Shown: piece after piece, positions 15,256 through 23,217 of the stretch
Position numbering within the stretch: position 1 is the first letter of the stretch
How the letters are laid out: every line of letters starts with the position of its first letter
Assembly: GCA_025450915.1 (NCBI GenBank)
Contig: JANWLH010000091.1
Coordinates: 1-38,716, forward strand
Reading direction: 5' to 3'
Source of the DNA: Candidatus Limnocylindrales bacterium
Lineage (GTDB): Bacteria; Chloroflexota; Limnocylindria; Limnocylindrales; CSP1-4
DNA length: 38,716 nt
Translations under genes and position numbers: made by a program
The notes under the pieces: model-generated
Database searches by the model: none
What the model saw: the letters and a program-made list of their open reading frames with translations, nothing else
What the model was told of the DNA's origin: nothing

Positions 15256-16419
15256 TCAGGCCCGGGCAGACTCGAGGCGGGGCCGCCGGATCGCGACCTG
15301 CTGCATCTTGGTCGCGCGCTCGAAGACGGCCTGGTACTGGGCACCGACGCCGGGCCAGAGCATGTCGCGGCTGTAGGCGTGCGCCCGGCCGCCGATCGCC
15401 GTGCGCTTGCCATCGTCGCCGAGCAGCGCGATCAGGGCAGCGGCCAGCGCGGCCGCGTCGGGCTTGGCGAGGACGCCCCGACCGCCCGCAAGCAGCTCGG
15501 ACGCGTATGGGAATGGTGTCGACACGATCGCCTTGCCGGCGCCCATCGCGTGCGACAAGGTGCCCGACACGGTCTTGTCGAGATTCGGATACGGGGTCAC
15601 GACGATATCGGCAGCCTGGAGCCAGCGTCCCAGCTCCGTCCGGCCGACGAACCGATCCACGAGCTCGACGTGACCGCCCATGCCCAGCTTGCGGATCTGG
15701 TCCTGGAGGCTGCGTCGATACGTCTCGCCCTCGCTGCGCAGGAGGTCCTGGTGGGTCGGCCCGAGGATCACGTAACGCGCGGTGGGAACGGCGGCGACGA
15801 TCGCCGGCATCGCGGCGATCGCCAGCTCGTAGCCCTTGCCGGCGCCCAGCAGGCCGAAGCTCAGCAGGAGTGGCGCCTCGCTGAGGCTCAGACCGGCCTT
15901 GGCCTTGGCCGGCTCCACGACGGGCAGGTCGGGCACGCCGTGGGGGATCACGTCGATCTGCGCCGGGTCGAGCCCGTAGCTCCGGCCCAGGAGGCCGGCC
16001 GCGTGCTGCGACAGGACGACATTCGCGGCACTCGCCCCGGCCAGCTCCGCGATGACCCTGCGCTGGCCCGGCGTCGGCCGGCGGGCGATGGAATGGAAGG
16101 TCGTTACCGCGGGGAGTCGCAACGCACGCACGAAGTCGAGGACGTATTCGCCGTCCGCCCCACCCCAGATCGACGGGTCGTACTGGATCGAGACGGCATC
16201 CACCCGGCACCCGTCGAGCGATCGCGCGATCCGGGCGTAGTCCTCGGCCACGTCCCGGCGAATCCGGTGGTGGACCTCGGTCGGATAGGGCGTCTCGTGA
16301 TCGGGCGGGGTCAGGGCGATGATCTCGCGATTGCCGCTGGCGCGGCCGAGGTCGCTGGCGTACGTGGCAATGCCACAGCGGCGCGGCGGGTAGGAAGAGG
16401 CAATCGCGATTCGGATCAG
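15256..16419 (-). CDS. GT4-family glycosyltransferase
   Basis: The protein transfers a sugar from a nucleotide-sugar donor and has the GT-B fold. The N-terminal domain begins IRIAIASSYPPRRCGIATYASDL, the usual opening of GT4 enzymes. The C-terminal domain carries LLSFGLLGAGKGYELAI and ADIVVTPYPNLDKTVSGTLSHAMGAGKAIVSTPFPYASELL, the donor-binding region. The first GTG in frame (16251) would delete the N-terminal Rossmann strand and the glycine loop. The frame stays open upstream, and the best start I can find is a CTG at 16419 directly before the first strand, with AGGAG four bases ahead. The start is therefore uncertain and non-canonical. The acceptor is unknown; the gene stands alone beside tRNA-His. 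Confidence 0.8.
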   Translation of the reverse strand: MIRIAIASSYPPRRCGIATYASDLGRASGNREIIALTPPDHETPYPTEVHHRIRRDVAEDYARIARSLDGCRVDAVSIQYDPSIWGGADGEYVLDFVRALRLPAVTTFHSIARRPTPGQRRVIAELAGASAANVVLSQHAAGLLGRSYGLDPAQIDVIPHGVPDLPVVEPAKAKAGLSLSEAPLLLSFGLLGAGKGYELAIAAMPAIVAAVPTARYVILGPTHQDLLRSEGETYRRSLQDQIRKLGMGGHVELVDRFVGRTELGRWLQAADIVVTPYPNLDKTVSGTLSHAMGAGKAIVSTPFPYASELLAGGRGVLAKPDAAALAAALIALLGDDGKRTAIGGRAHAYSRDMLWPGVGAQYQAVFERATKMQQVAIRRPRLESARA

Positions 16420-16667
16420 AACGCTCCTGGGGGCTCCTTCCCACGGTGCGCTCGACCGGGGGTCCTGTCAAACCGCGGCGACGCCATTGACCAGGGCACG
16501 GGGCCCGCCACCATTTGCCTCCTGGTGCCAGCGCAGCCTTGCCAGACCCCGGCCCAACTGGAAGGCTCGTGACCTGCTGGAGGGACGAACGATGGGGATC
16601 TGGACCGGTACCCCAGTTCGAACGTACCCGGACGATCGCGCGGGTCCCGAATCGAAGGATCGGGTCG

Positions 16668-16673
16668 TAGGGT
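16668..16673 (+). promoter_or_regulatory. -10-like box (TAGGGT) of the CAP-domain gene
   Basis: TAGGGT lies 12 bases before the ATG at 16686, giving a very short or absent leader. The 16420-16667 gap otherwise shows no gene. Confidence 0.35.
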
Positions 16674-16685
16674 CAGGCATGTCGC

Positions 16686-17540
16686 ATGGACCCAGCTGCG
16701 GCTCGAACCTCGAGGACCTTCACCGTGCTCACGAAGCGCCCGACTGTCCGGCTCCCCGTCGCGGCACTTGCGCTCGCGACAATGCTGGCGCTGCTCCTGC
16801 CCGTCACGGCATTCGCCTGGGGCTCGAACGCCTTCAGCTCGAGCTCCGAGCAGCAGCTCTTCCAGCTGACGAACCAGGCCCGTGCTGCGGCCGGCCGCAA
16901 AGCGCTCCACTGGGACAGCCAGCTCGCCTCGTTCGCCCGGGCGCGGGCCAAGGACATGATCGTCCGCAACTACTTCTCGCACCAGATTCCGCCGGACGGC
17001 CACACCGTCTTCGACGTGATGAGCAGGGCCGGCTACTGCTACAACCTGGCCGGCGAGAACATCGGTTGGAACAACTATCCGGACGACCAGGCGACCTCCG
17101 AGATCCAGACGATGTTCATGAACTCGCCCGACCACCGGGCGAACATCCTCGGTCCGGCCTGGGACGTCGTCGGCATCGGGGCCTACAAGGGTCCTGACGG
17201 CAAGAAGATGTGGGCCGTCGTCTTTGCCGACAAGTGCGGGTCGACGACGCCCAAGCCGACGCCCAAGCCGGCAAAGCCGGCGCCCGTGAAGACGGCCGCG
17301 CCGAAGTCGAAACCCAAGGCGACGCCTGTTCCGACACCTGCGCCGACGGCAACTCCGACGCCGACGCCGATCCTGACCCGGCCGCCCCTGCCGGGAGCGA
17401 ATCCGACGCCCACGCCGGCTCCCTCGGGCGAGGTCGCGGTCGCCGACGGCAGCACCCTTCTCGTCTCCGAGCCAGCGGGCGGACCCGGGCTCTTCGACTC
17501 GATCGCAGCGGGCATTGCCGGCCTGTTCTTCGGTAACTGA
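16686..17540 (+). CDS. Secreted CAP-domain (SCP/PR-1-like) protein
   Basis: The 284-residue protein has a signal peptide (hydrophobic LPVAALALATMLALLLPVTAFA at about 23-44) and a CAP domain at about 53-180. The domain shows the conserved histidine in NYFSHQIPPDG, the glutamate in LAGENIGWNN, and the second histidine in NSPDHRANILGPAWDVVGIGAY. Two cysteines (GYCYN and DKCGS) may form a disulfide. A Pro/Thr/Lys-rich low-complexity tail of about 70 residues (repeated PTP units) follows and probably passes through or binds the cell wall. The C-terminus is a weakly hydrophobic GLFDSIAAGIAGLFFGN. Bacterial CAP proteins are often found in spore or envelope contexts; the activity is not established. 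It is followed after 11 bases by an ABC pair. Confidence 0.88.
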   Translation: MDPAAARTSRTFTVLTKRPTVRLPVAALALATMLALLLPVTAFAWGSNAFSSSSEQQLFQLTNQARAAAGRKALHWDSQLASFARARAKDMIVRNYFSHQIPPDGHTVFDVMSRAGYCYNLAGENIGWNNYPDDQATSEIQTMFMNSPDHRANILGPAWDVVGIGAYKGPDGKKMWAVVFADKCGSTTPKPTPKPAKPAPVKTAAPKSKPKATPVPTPAPTATPTPTPILTRPPLPGANPTPTPAPSGEVAVADGSTLLVSEPAGGPGLFDSIAAGIAGLFFGN

Positions 17541-17551
17541 CGGCGTCCGGC

Positions 17552-18313
17552 ATGGCGATCGCGGCACCGATCCTTGAAGCACGCGACCTGACGAAGCGCT
17601 ACGCCTTCGGCGACACGACCGTCGATGCCCTGCGCGGCGTGTCGCTGACGGTCCAGCCCGGGGAGTTCGTGGCCCTGATGGGCTCGAGCGGCTCCGGCAA
17701 GAGCACTCTCCTGCACATCCTCGGCGGGCTGGACAAGCCGACGAGCGGGGAGGTGGTCCTGGGCGGGGAAACGATCAGCGGCCTCGGCGATGACGCGGCG
17801 ACGCGGCTCAGGCGCGACCGGACCGGCTTCGTCTTCCAGTTCTTCAACCTCATCCCGCTCCTTGACGCGGCCGAGAACGTCGGCTTGCCGTTCACGATTG
17901 CCGGCCAGGACCCGCGCAATGGCGAGGCCGCCGATCGGATCCGCGACGTCTTCGAGCTCGTCGACCTCGGGGGCAAGGAGCACCATCGGCCGGACCAGCT
18001 CTCCGCCGGCGAGCAGCAACGGGTCGCGATCGCCCGGGCCCTCGTGAACCGGCCGTCGATCGTCCTCGCCGACGAGCCCACCGGGAACCTCGACTTCACG
18101 ACCGGCGGCGAGATCCTCGAAGCGCTCTGGCGGTCGTGCGCGAAGCGCGGCCAGACGATCGTCCTCGTCACGCACGATGCCAAGGCGGCGGCTTACGCCG
18201 ATCGGGTCGAGGTGATCCAGGATGGCGTGATCCGCGACGAGATCGTGCTTGGGCGCCGGGACGACCATGCCGCGGCGCCGCTGATCGCGCGCCTGGCCCA
18301 GCTCGGGCTGTAA
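17552..18313 (+). CDS. ABC transporter ATPase, LolD/MacB type
   Basis: The 253-residue ATPase carries Walker A (MGSSGSGKSTLLHILGGLD, about residues 46-64), the Q-loop VFQFFNLIPLLDAAENV, Walker B IVLADEPTGNLD and the H-loop VLVTHDAKAA. The order and wording (FQFFNLIP, PTGNLD) place it with LolD/MacB/FtsE-like ATPases that pair with FtsX-fold permeases. The signature reads LSAGEQQRVAIARAL, with alanine in place of the usual first glycine of LSGG. The next gene encodes the matching permease, 10 bases downstream. The pair probably performs mechanotransmission or lipoprotein/peptide export rather than import. Confidence 0.93.
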   Translation: MAIAAPILEARDLTKRYAFGDTTVDALRGVSLTVQPGEFVALMGSSGSGKSTLLHILGGLDKPTSGEVVLGGETISGLGDDAATRLRRDRTGFVFQFFNLIPLLDAAENVGLPFTIAGQDPRNGEAADRIRDVFELVDLGGKEHHRPDQLSAGEQQRVAIARALVNRPSIVLADEPTGNLDFTTGGEILEALWRSCAKRGQTIVLVTHDAKAAAYADRVEVIQDGVIRDEIVLGRRDDHAAAPLIARLAQLGL

Positions 18314-18323
18314 TGGGCGGGCA

Positions 18324-20912
18324 ATGGTGAACGGCCTCGCCCGTTTCGCGTGGCGCAGCCTCCGGGCTCGTCCGCTCCGGACGGCGCTGTCGATCGTGGG
18401 CATCGCCCTTGGCGTTGCGGTCCTGTTTGCGGCGCTGGTCACGGACGCCGGCATCCAGGCGGGCGTCGGCCGGACCGTGGACGATGTCATGGGTCGATCG
18501 GATCTTCGCGTCGGGGCCTTCGAAGAGAAGGGCCTCTCGGCCTCGAGCCTCTCGGCGATCCGGTCGGCACCGGGCGTCGCCATCGCCGATCCCGTGCTCG
18601 AGCAGCGCACCTACCTCCAGCGCGACGCACTCACGACCGCCGATTCGACAGCCGCTGCGTATGCACCGCCGATCACCGTGATCGGGATCGACCCGACGAT
18701 CGACGGCACGGCGACTGGGCTGCACGACCTTCAGCTCGCCTCCGGCCAGGGGCTGTCGCCGACGAGCACGACCGATGTCCTGGTCCCGGCCGGCCTGGCC
18801 CGCGACCTGGGCCTGGGGGCCGGCGATACGCTGACGATCCTGGGCTTGAACGGGCCGGTTCCATACCGGGTCGTCGGGCTTCTCTCGGGCGCGGGCCCGG
18901 ATCCGACCAGCGAGGGCCGGGGTGTCGTGGTCTCGCTGGCGGCCAGCACGGCCCTCTTCGGTGACCGCGGCGCGACATGGGTCGATGTCGGCCTGGCGGC
19001 CGGGGCGACGGTCGACGGAGTCGTGGTCGCCCTCGAGCAGCGCCTCACGTTCGAGCCGTTCGTGCTGACGGACCGGGCCGACCTCGCGGCGTCCCTCGGG
19101 GCGTCGACCGCAGGCTTCGAGGCGCTGACCGCACTGATCGCCGCGGTCACCCTGTTCGGGGGCGCCTTCCTGATCTTCAACACGCTGTCGATGACGCTCT
19201 CGGAGCGGGTCCGCGAGATCGGCCTCCTGCGCGCGGCGGGGACGACCCGCAGGCAGGTCCACCGGCTCGTCCTGATCCAGGCGCTGATCCTGGGCGTCAG
19301 CGGCTCGATCCTCGGGTTGGTCCTGGGCCTTGCCATGTCGGTCGTGATCGCCAGGACGGTGGGCTCGCTCGGTGACTCGGGGGTGCCGATCGACGGGCCG
19401 GTCGTACCGCCGCTCGGAGTCGCCCTCGCGGCCCTGGTCGGAATCCTCGTGACCCTTGCCGCCGCCCTCGAGCCGGCCATCCAGGCGGGCCGGATCTCGC
19501 CGATCGAGGCGCTTCGACCGGCCCACGTCCGGCGCCATTCCCTCGTCAGCCAGCTGCGTTGGCTGGCCGCGGTTGTCGTCACGGTCGGCGTGGCCGGCCT
19601 CGCCCTCTGGCCGATCGCGCTCGGTCCGTTCGGGCTTGGGGGCGGGGCGACCGGCAACGCCGGCATCATCCGGCCGCTGGTGGTCTACGCCGTCCTGCTC
19701 GTGGTGACGATGCTCACGCCGTTGATCCTCGGGCCCCTCGGTCGGCTTGCCAGCCTGCCGTTCGCGCTCTTCCTGCCGGCCGAGGCCCGTCTCTCGCGCG
19801 GCTCGCTGGCCCGGGACCGCAAGCGGACCGCGCTCACCGTCGGGGCCCTCACGATCGGCCTGGCGATGATCGTCGCCCTCGGCGGCCTGGCCGGGAGCGC
19901 TCACGCGGCCACTGATGCGTGGCTGACCGACGTCATCCCGGGCGATCTCGTCGCGACCTCGATCCGACCGATCGCTGCCGGCGAGGGTGTTGCCCAGCAG
20001 CTCGCCGCCGTTCCAGGAGTGGCCACGGTCAGTCCGATCGCCCGCTTCGCCGTCGCGTTCCGGGGCGTCCGGGTTGACGCCGCGGCCGTGGCCGGCAGCG
20101 ATCTCGCAACCGACGGTCGTCTGACATTCGTCGCCGGCGACCGCCGGGCGGCACTCACGGCCCTCGACGCCGGCGGCTCGACGATCGTGCCCCAGGCGGT
20201 CGCCGATGAGTTCGGGCTCAAGGTCGGCGACACGCTTGATCTGCCGGTTGGCGGTGGCGAGGCGGTCGAGGAGCGGATCGTCGGGATCGTTGCGCGGGGG
20301 CTGCCGGGGCAATCCGGCGAGTCAGTGCTCATCGGCTGGTCGGACGCGACGAGCCATTTCGGCGTGCTGGGGGCGGACGCCTTCGCGATCCGGTTCGTTC
20401 CCGGCCGGATGGCAGCGGCCCAGGCGGGCCTCGCGTCCGCAGCTCGCGGCCTGGCTCTCGAGCCCACGCCGATCTCGGGCATCGCGAGCGCGATCAACGA
20501 CGCCTTCGGGCGCCTGTTCAGCCTGTTCGACGCCCTCGCCCTGCTGGCCGTCCTGATCGCGGGGCTGGGGATCGTCAACACGTTGACGATGAATGTCTAC
20601 GAACGGGTTCGCGAGATCGGCATCCTGCGGGCCGCGGGCATGACCCGTCGCCAGGTCTGGCGGATGGTGGTGGTCGAGGCGGGGACGATGGGTGTCGCCG
20701 GGGCCCTCCTCGGGTGCCTCGCGGGGGTGATCCTCGGCTTCGCCCTGGGCGGCGTGGCCGGCCTCGGGGGGCCGGGCAGCGGGCCGACGATTCCGTGGCT
20801 GACGATCGTCCTCGCGGCCGCGTTCGGGATCGGGATCGCCATGCTGGCCGCCTTCCAGCCGGCCAGGATCGCCAGCCGGATCTCCATCGTGCGGGCCGTC
20901 CAGTTCGAGTAG
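18324..20912 (+). CDS. FtsX/MacB-type ABC permease with two FtsX domains
   Basis: This 862-residue membrane protein has an N-terminal helix (LRTALSIVGIALGVAVLFAAL), an extracytoplasmic MacB-like periplasmic-core domain (about 45-255), and a first FtsX block of helices (about 265-400, containing TLSERVREIGLLRAAGTTRRQV). After a central membrane segment and a second N-terminal-type helix (RKRTALTVGALTIGLAMIVALG) come a second extracytoplasmic domain (about 530-715) and the final FtsX block (NVYERVREIGILRAAGMTRRQVWRMV). The duplicated layout means one polypeptide can supply both halves of the channel. It forms a transporter with the ATPase upstream. The cargo is unknown; the adjacent secreted CAP protein is a possible client, but this is only suggested by proximity. 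Confidence 0.92.
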   Translation: MVNGLARFAWRSLRARPLRTALSIVGIALGVAVLFAALVTDAGIQAGVGRTVDDVMGRSDLRVGAFEEKGLSASSLSAIRSAPGVAIADPVLEQRTYLQRDALTTADSTAAAYAPPITVIGIDPTIDGTATGLHDLQLASGQGLSPTSTTDVLVPAGLARDLGLGAGDTLTILGLNGPVPYRVVGLLSGAGPDPTSEGRGVVVSLAASTALFGDRGATWVDVGLAAGATVDGVVVALEQRLTFEPFVLTDRADLAASLGASTAGFEALTALIAAVTLFGGAFLIFNTLSMTLSERVREIGLLRAAGTTRRQVHRLVLIQALILGVSGSILGLVLGLAMSVVIARTVGSLGDSGVPIDGPVVPPLGVALAALVGILVTLAAALEPAIQAGRISPIEALRPAHVRRHSLVSQLRWLAAVVVTVGVAGLALWPIALGPFGLGGGATGNAGIIRPLVVYAVLLVVTMLTPLILGPLGRLASLPFALFLPAEARLSRGSLARDRKRTALTVGALTIGLAMIVALGGLAGSAHAATDAWLTDVIPGDLVATSIRPIAAGEGVAQQLAAVPGVATVSPIARFAVAFRGVRVDAAAVAGSDLATDGRLTFVAGDRRAALTALDAGGSTIVPQAVADEFGLKVGDTLDLPVGGGEAVEERIVGIVARGLPGQSGESVLIGWSDATSHFGVLGADAFAIRFVPGRMAAAQAGLASAARGLALEPTPISGIASAINDAFGRLFSLFDALALLAVLIAGLGIVNTLTMNVYERVREIGILRAAGMTRRQVWRMVVVEAGTMGVAGALLGCLAGVILGFALGGVAGLGGPGSGPTIPWLTIVLAAAFGIGIAMLAAFQPARIASRISIVRAVQFE

Positions 20913-20934
20913 CCGGCCCCTTCCGGGTGCCTGC

Positions 20935-20970
20935 TAGACTCGGGCCGTCGATCGTCGCCGACCGGCGACG
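20935..20970 (+). promoter_or_regulatory. Possible promoter and leader hairpin of bioY
   Basis: TAGACT (20935-20940) could be a -10 box. It is followed by the hairpin CGTCGCC-GACC-GGCGACG (20953-20970), then GGAG at 20974-20977 and the GTG at 20989. I do not see a BirA-type TTGTAAACC...GGTTTACAA operator. The hairpin may only be incidental. Confidence 0.35.
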
Positions 20971-20988
20971 TCCTGGAGTGGCCAACAC

Positions 20989-21648
20989 GTGATCGTGACC
21001 CAGCGCCTCAACCGTCTGCCTGCCGCCGAGCGGGGGATCACCATCGGGGACTTCCTCGTCCCGGTGACCCTCGGCGAACGGATCAGCGCCCGGGCCCGGC
21101 ATGTTGCCCTGATGGTCGCTGGCGCCCTGTTCATCGCGATCACGGCGCAGCTCGTCATTCCGCTCACTCCCGTGCCGATCACGGGCCAGACGCTGGGCGT
21201 CCTGCTCGTCGCCGGGGCGCTGGGCGCGAAGCGCGGCGGCTTCTCGGTCCTGCTGTACGTGGTGATGGGCTTCTTCCTGCCGGTCTATGCGAGTCATGAC
21301 CAGGGAATCCAGCACATCATCGGGTCGACCGACGGTCACCTGGTCCTCGGCGCGACGGGTGGCTACCTGGTTGGATTCGTCTTTGCCGGTGTCCTCGTGG
21401 GTCGCCTCGCGGAGCTCGGCTGGGATCGCAACTTCGTGGGTGCCGTGGCTGCCTTCGTCGTGGGCAACCTGATCATCTATACGATCGGCGTGCCGTGGCT
21501 GATGCTCGCGACGGGCCTCGGGATCAACGGTGGCATCGCCGCCGGGCTCACCCCGTTCCTGCTTGGTGATGCGCTCAAGATCATCTTGGCCGCCGCACTC
21601 TTCCCCGCGGCCTGGTGGGTCGTGGGCAGGCGGCCGGCCGAGCGCTAG
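20989..21648 (+). CDS. bioY: Biotin transporter substrate-binding (S) component BioY
   Basis: The 219-residue protein has about six membrane helices and matches BioY: VIPLTPVPITGQTLGVLLVAGALGAKRGG is the family's hallmark, followed by YVVMGFFLPVYAS and GATGGYLVGFVFAGVLVGRLAE. The C-terminal part (GVPWLMLATGLG...AGLTPFLLGDALKIILAAALFPAAWW) is also characteristic. BioY takes up biotin alone or with an ECF energising module. No ecfA or ecfT homologue lies nearby; the ABC pair just upstream is of MacB type and unrelated. It probably shares a genome-encoded ECF module or works alone. The GTG start at 20989 has GGAG 11 bases upstream. The first 35 residues are a hydrophilic N-terminal extension. 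Confidence 0.93.
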   Translation: MIVTQRLNRLPAAERGITIGDFLVPVTLGERISARARHVALMVAGALFIAITAQLVIPLTPVPITGQTLGVLLVAGALGAKRGGFSVLLYVVMGFFLPVYASHDQGIQHIIGSTDGHLVLGATGGYLVGFVFAGVLVGRLAELGWDRNFVGAVAAFVVGNLIIYTIGVPWLMLATGLGINGGIAAGLTPFLLGDALKIILAAALFPAAWWVVGRRPAER

Positions 21649-21670
21649 GTAACGTCCGTGAGGACCACGA

Positions 21671-22279
21671 CTAGGTCCGAACCGCCCGGCTCAGGCTGCG
21701 GTACGACTCGCCCAGCAGGCGCGCCACCTCGGGCCAGTAGGCCCGGCCCTCGCCCTTCGGGCCGTCGGGATCGGCCGTCGCCCCCCGGTCACGGACCTCG
21801 GCCGCAACTCCCCGCAGGCGGCCCGCTTCACTGACGGATTCGAGTGGGACGTTGTAGAGCGCGGCGTACAGCCGCGCGATCGACTCGCCCGCCGCCGCGC
21901 CCGCGGCCAGGCCGATCTCGCGGCGCACGACCCACCAGCGCAGCTCCTCGTGGGCGACCGTTTCGAGATCGACAGAGCCCGGCAGGCCGAGCGCGCGGTA
22001 GCCCCGGGCAACATCCGGCGCGAACCGGTCGTAGTCACCGGTCGATCGGGCGAAGCCGACGGCAGCTCGGGTCAGGAGACCGGCGGCGTAGACGGCCCGG
22101 GGCCACGAGATCCGGGCCTGCTCGCGCAGGGCCAGGACGAGCGTTCCGAAGAGACGGGCCGGCTGGCGCCGGTAGTACGCCTTCCACATCCGGAGCTCGA
22201 GGAGGGCGAGCCGATCCGGGTCGAAATCGGTCCCCCAACGCGCGGCGCCCTGACCGACCTGCTCGTCGACTGCGTCCAC
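21671..22279 (-). CDS. Conserved-looking protein of unknown function
   Basis: I do not recognise this 202-residue protein. It is soluble, arginine- and alanine-rich and mostly helical. A segment LALLELRMWKAYYRRQPARLFGTLVLALREQARISWPRAVYAAGLLTRAAVGFARS and a later HEELRWWVVRREIGLAAGAAAGESIARLYAALYNVP look like helix bundles. The GTG at 22279 is chosen because GGAGGAG lies six bases upstream; the longer TTG frame from 22297 would cover this site. It is divergent from the DUF2236 oxygenase gene with only 41 bases between starts, so they may share regulation. Codon use resembles the neighbours. Confidence 0.7.
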   Translation of the reverse strand: MDAVDEQVGQGAARWGTDFDPDRLALLELRMWKAYYRRQPARLFGTLVLALREQARISWPRAVYAAGLLTRAAVGFARSTGDYDRFAPDVARGYRALGLPGSVDLETVAHEELRWWVVRREIGLAAGAAAGESIARLYAALYNVPLESVSEAGRLRGVAAEVRDRGATADPDGPKGEGRAYWPEVARLLGESYRSLSRAVRT

Positions 22280-22307
22280 TCCGCGCTCCTCCAGCAACCC
22301 GGCCCGC

Positions 22308-22313
22308 TACGAT
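22308..22313 (+). promoter_or_regulatory. -10 box (TACGAT) of the DUF2236 gene
   Basis: TACGAT ends seven bases before the ATG at 22321, so transcription should begin at the A of the start codon. Confidence 0.5.
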
Positions 22314-22320
22314 GCGACCG

Positions 22321-23217
22321 ATGCTCTCCCGATTCTCCGCCTTCGGCGTCTCCGCCGTCGCCGATACGCGCGACGAGGCGGCCCGGATCAACGATCGCGG
22401 CCTGTACGGGCCTGAGAGCCAGGCCTGGCAGCTGAATCGCGAGGCGACCCTGCTCCTGGGGGCCGGCCCGCGGGCGCTCCTGATGCAGATTGCCCACCCT
22501 CTCGTTGCCGCGGGGGTGTCAGCGCACAGCAACTTCCGCGAGGATCCGTGGCAGAGGCTGCGGGCAACCCTCCGGAGCTACCTCACGATCATCTACGGGA
22601 CGACGACCGATGCCCGCGCCGAGATCGCCCGGCTCAACCGGCTCCACCGCTCGATCAGCGGGCCGGGCTATCGGGCGCGGGATCCCGAGCTCTCGTTGTG
22701 GGTCCACGCCACGCTGATCGACGCGACCCTGGTCGCCCACGACCGCTGGATCGCCCGACTGGGTCACGCCCGGAGGGCCGGGTTCTACGCGGAAACGCTG
22801 CCGATCGCCCGCGCCTTCGGGGTCCCCGCCACGCTCCTGCCGCGGGACATCGCCGCGTTCGACGCCTACCTCGAGCGAATGATCGCGCCAGACGGCCCGG
22901 TCCACGTTGGTCCGATCGCCCGGGAGCTCGCGGCGTCGATCCTGCGACCGCCGCTTGGACCGCTCCACCCGATCCTGGCCGGGATTCCTGGCGAGCTCTA
23001 CGGGTGGATCTTCTGGCCGGCGATCGAGCTCCTGCCCGGGCCAATTCGAGCCGGCTACGGGCTGGCCTGGGGGCCCCGGCAGCGAGCGATCTCGGCTTGG
23101 CTGACGGCCGGATTCCGGGCCTGGCGGCCCCTGCTGCCGGTCGCCTTCCGAACGATGCCGTGGGCGCTCGAGGCGGACGCCCGGATCGCATCCGGCGCGG
23201 GCGCCGATTCGCGATGA
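22321..23217 (+). CDS. DUF2236 / MpaB-family oxygenase-like protein
   Basis: The 298-residue protein matches the DUF2236 family, which includes the fungal MpaB oxygenase and, more distantly, the latex-clearing haem oxygenases. Recognisable parts are ALLMQIAHPLVAAGVSAHSNF (histidines of the putative haem or metal site), DPWQRLRATLRSYLTIIYGT, LSLWVHATLIDATLVAHDRW, and YLERMIAPDGPVHVGPIARELA. The physiological substrate of bacterial members is mostly unknown. The stop codon overlaps the ATG of the FGGY kinase (ATGA), suggesting co-translation. The start at 22321 gives a leaderless transcript. Confidence 0.85.
   Translation: MLSRFSAFGVSAVADTRDEAARINDRGLYGPESQAWQLNREATLLLGAGPRALLMQIAHPLVAAGVSAHSNFREDPWQRLRATLRSYLTIIYGTTTDARAEIARLNRLHRSISGPGYRARDPELSLWVHATLIDATLVAHDRWIARLGHARRAGFYAETLPIARAFGVPATLLPRDIAAFDAYLERMIAPDGPVHVGPIARELAASILRPPLGPLHPILAGIPGELYGWIFWPAIELLPGPIRAGYGLAWGPRQRAISAWLTAGFRAWRPLLPVAFRTMPWALEADARIASGAGADSR

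Noticed and set aside
18168-20312. 714-codon minus-strand frame opposite the FtsX permease
   Set aside because: It is Arg/Asp/Gly-rich with no domain, mirrors the permease codons and lacks a start context.
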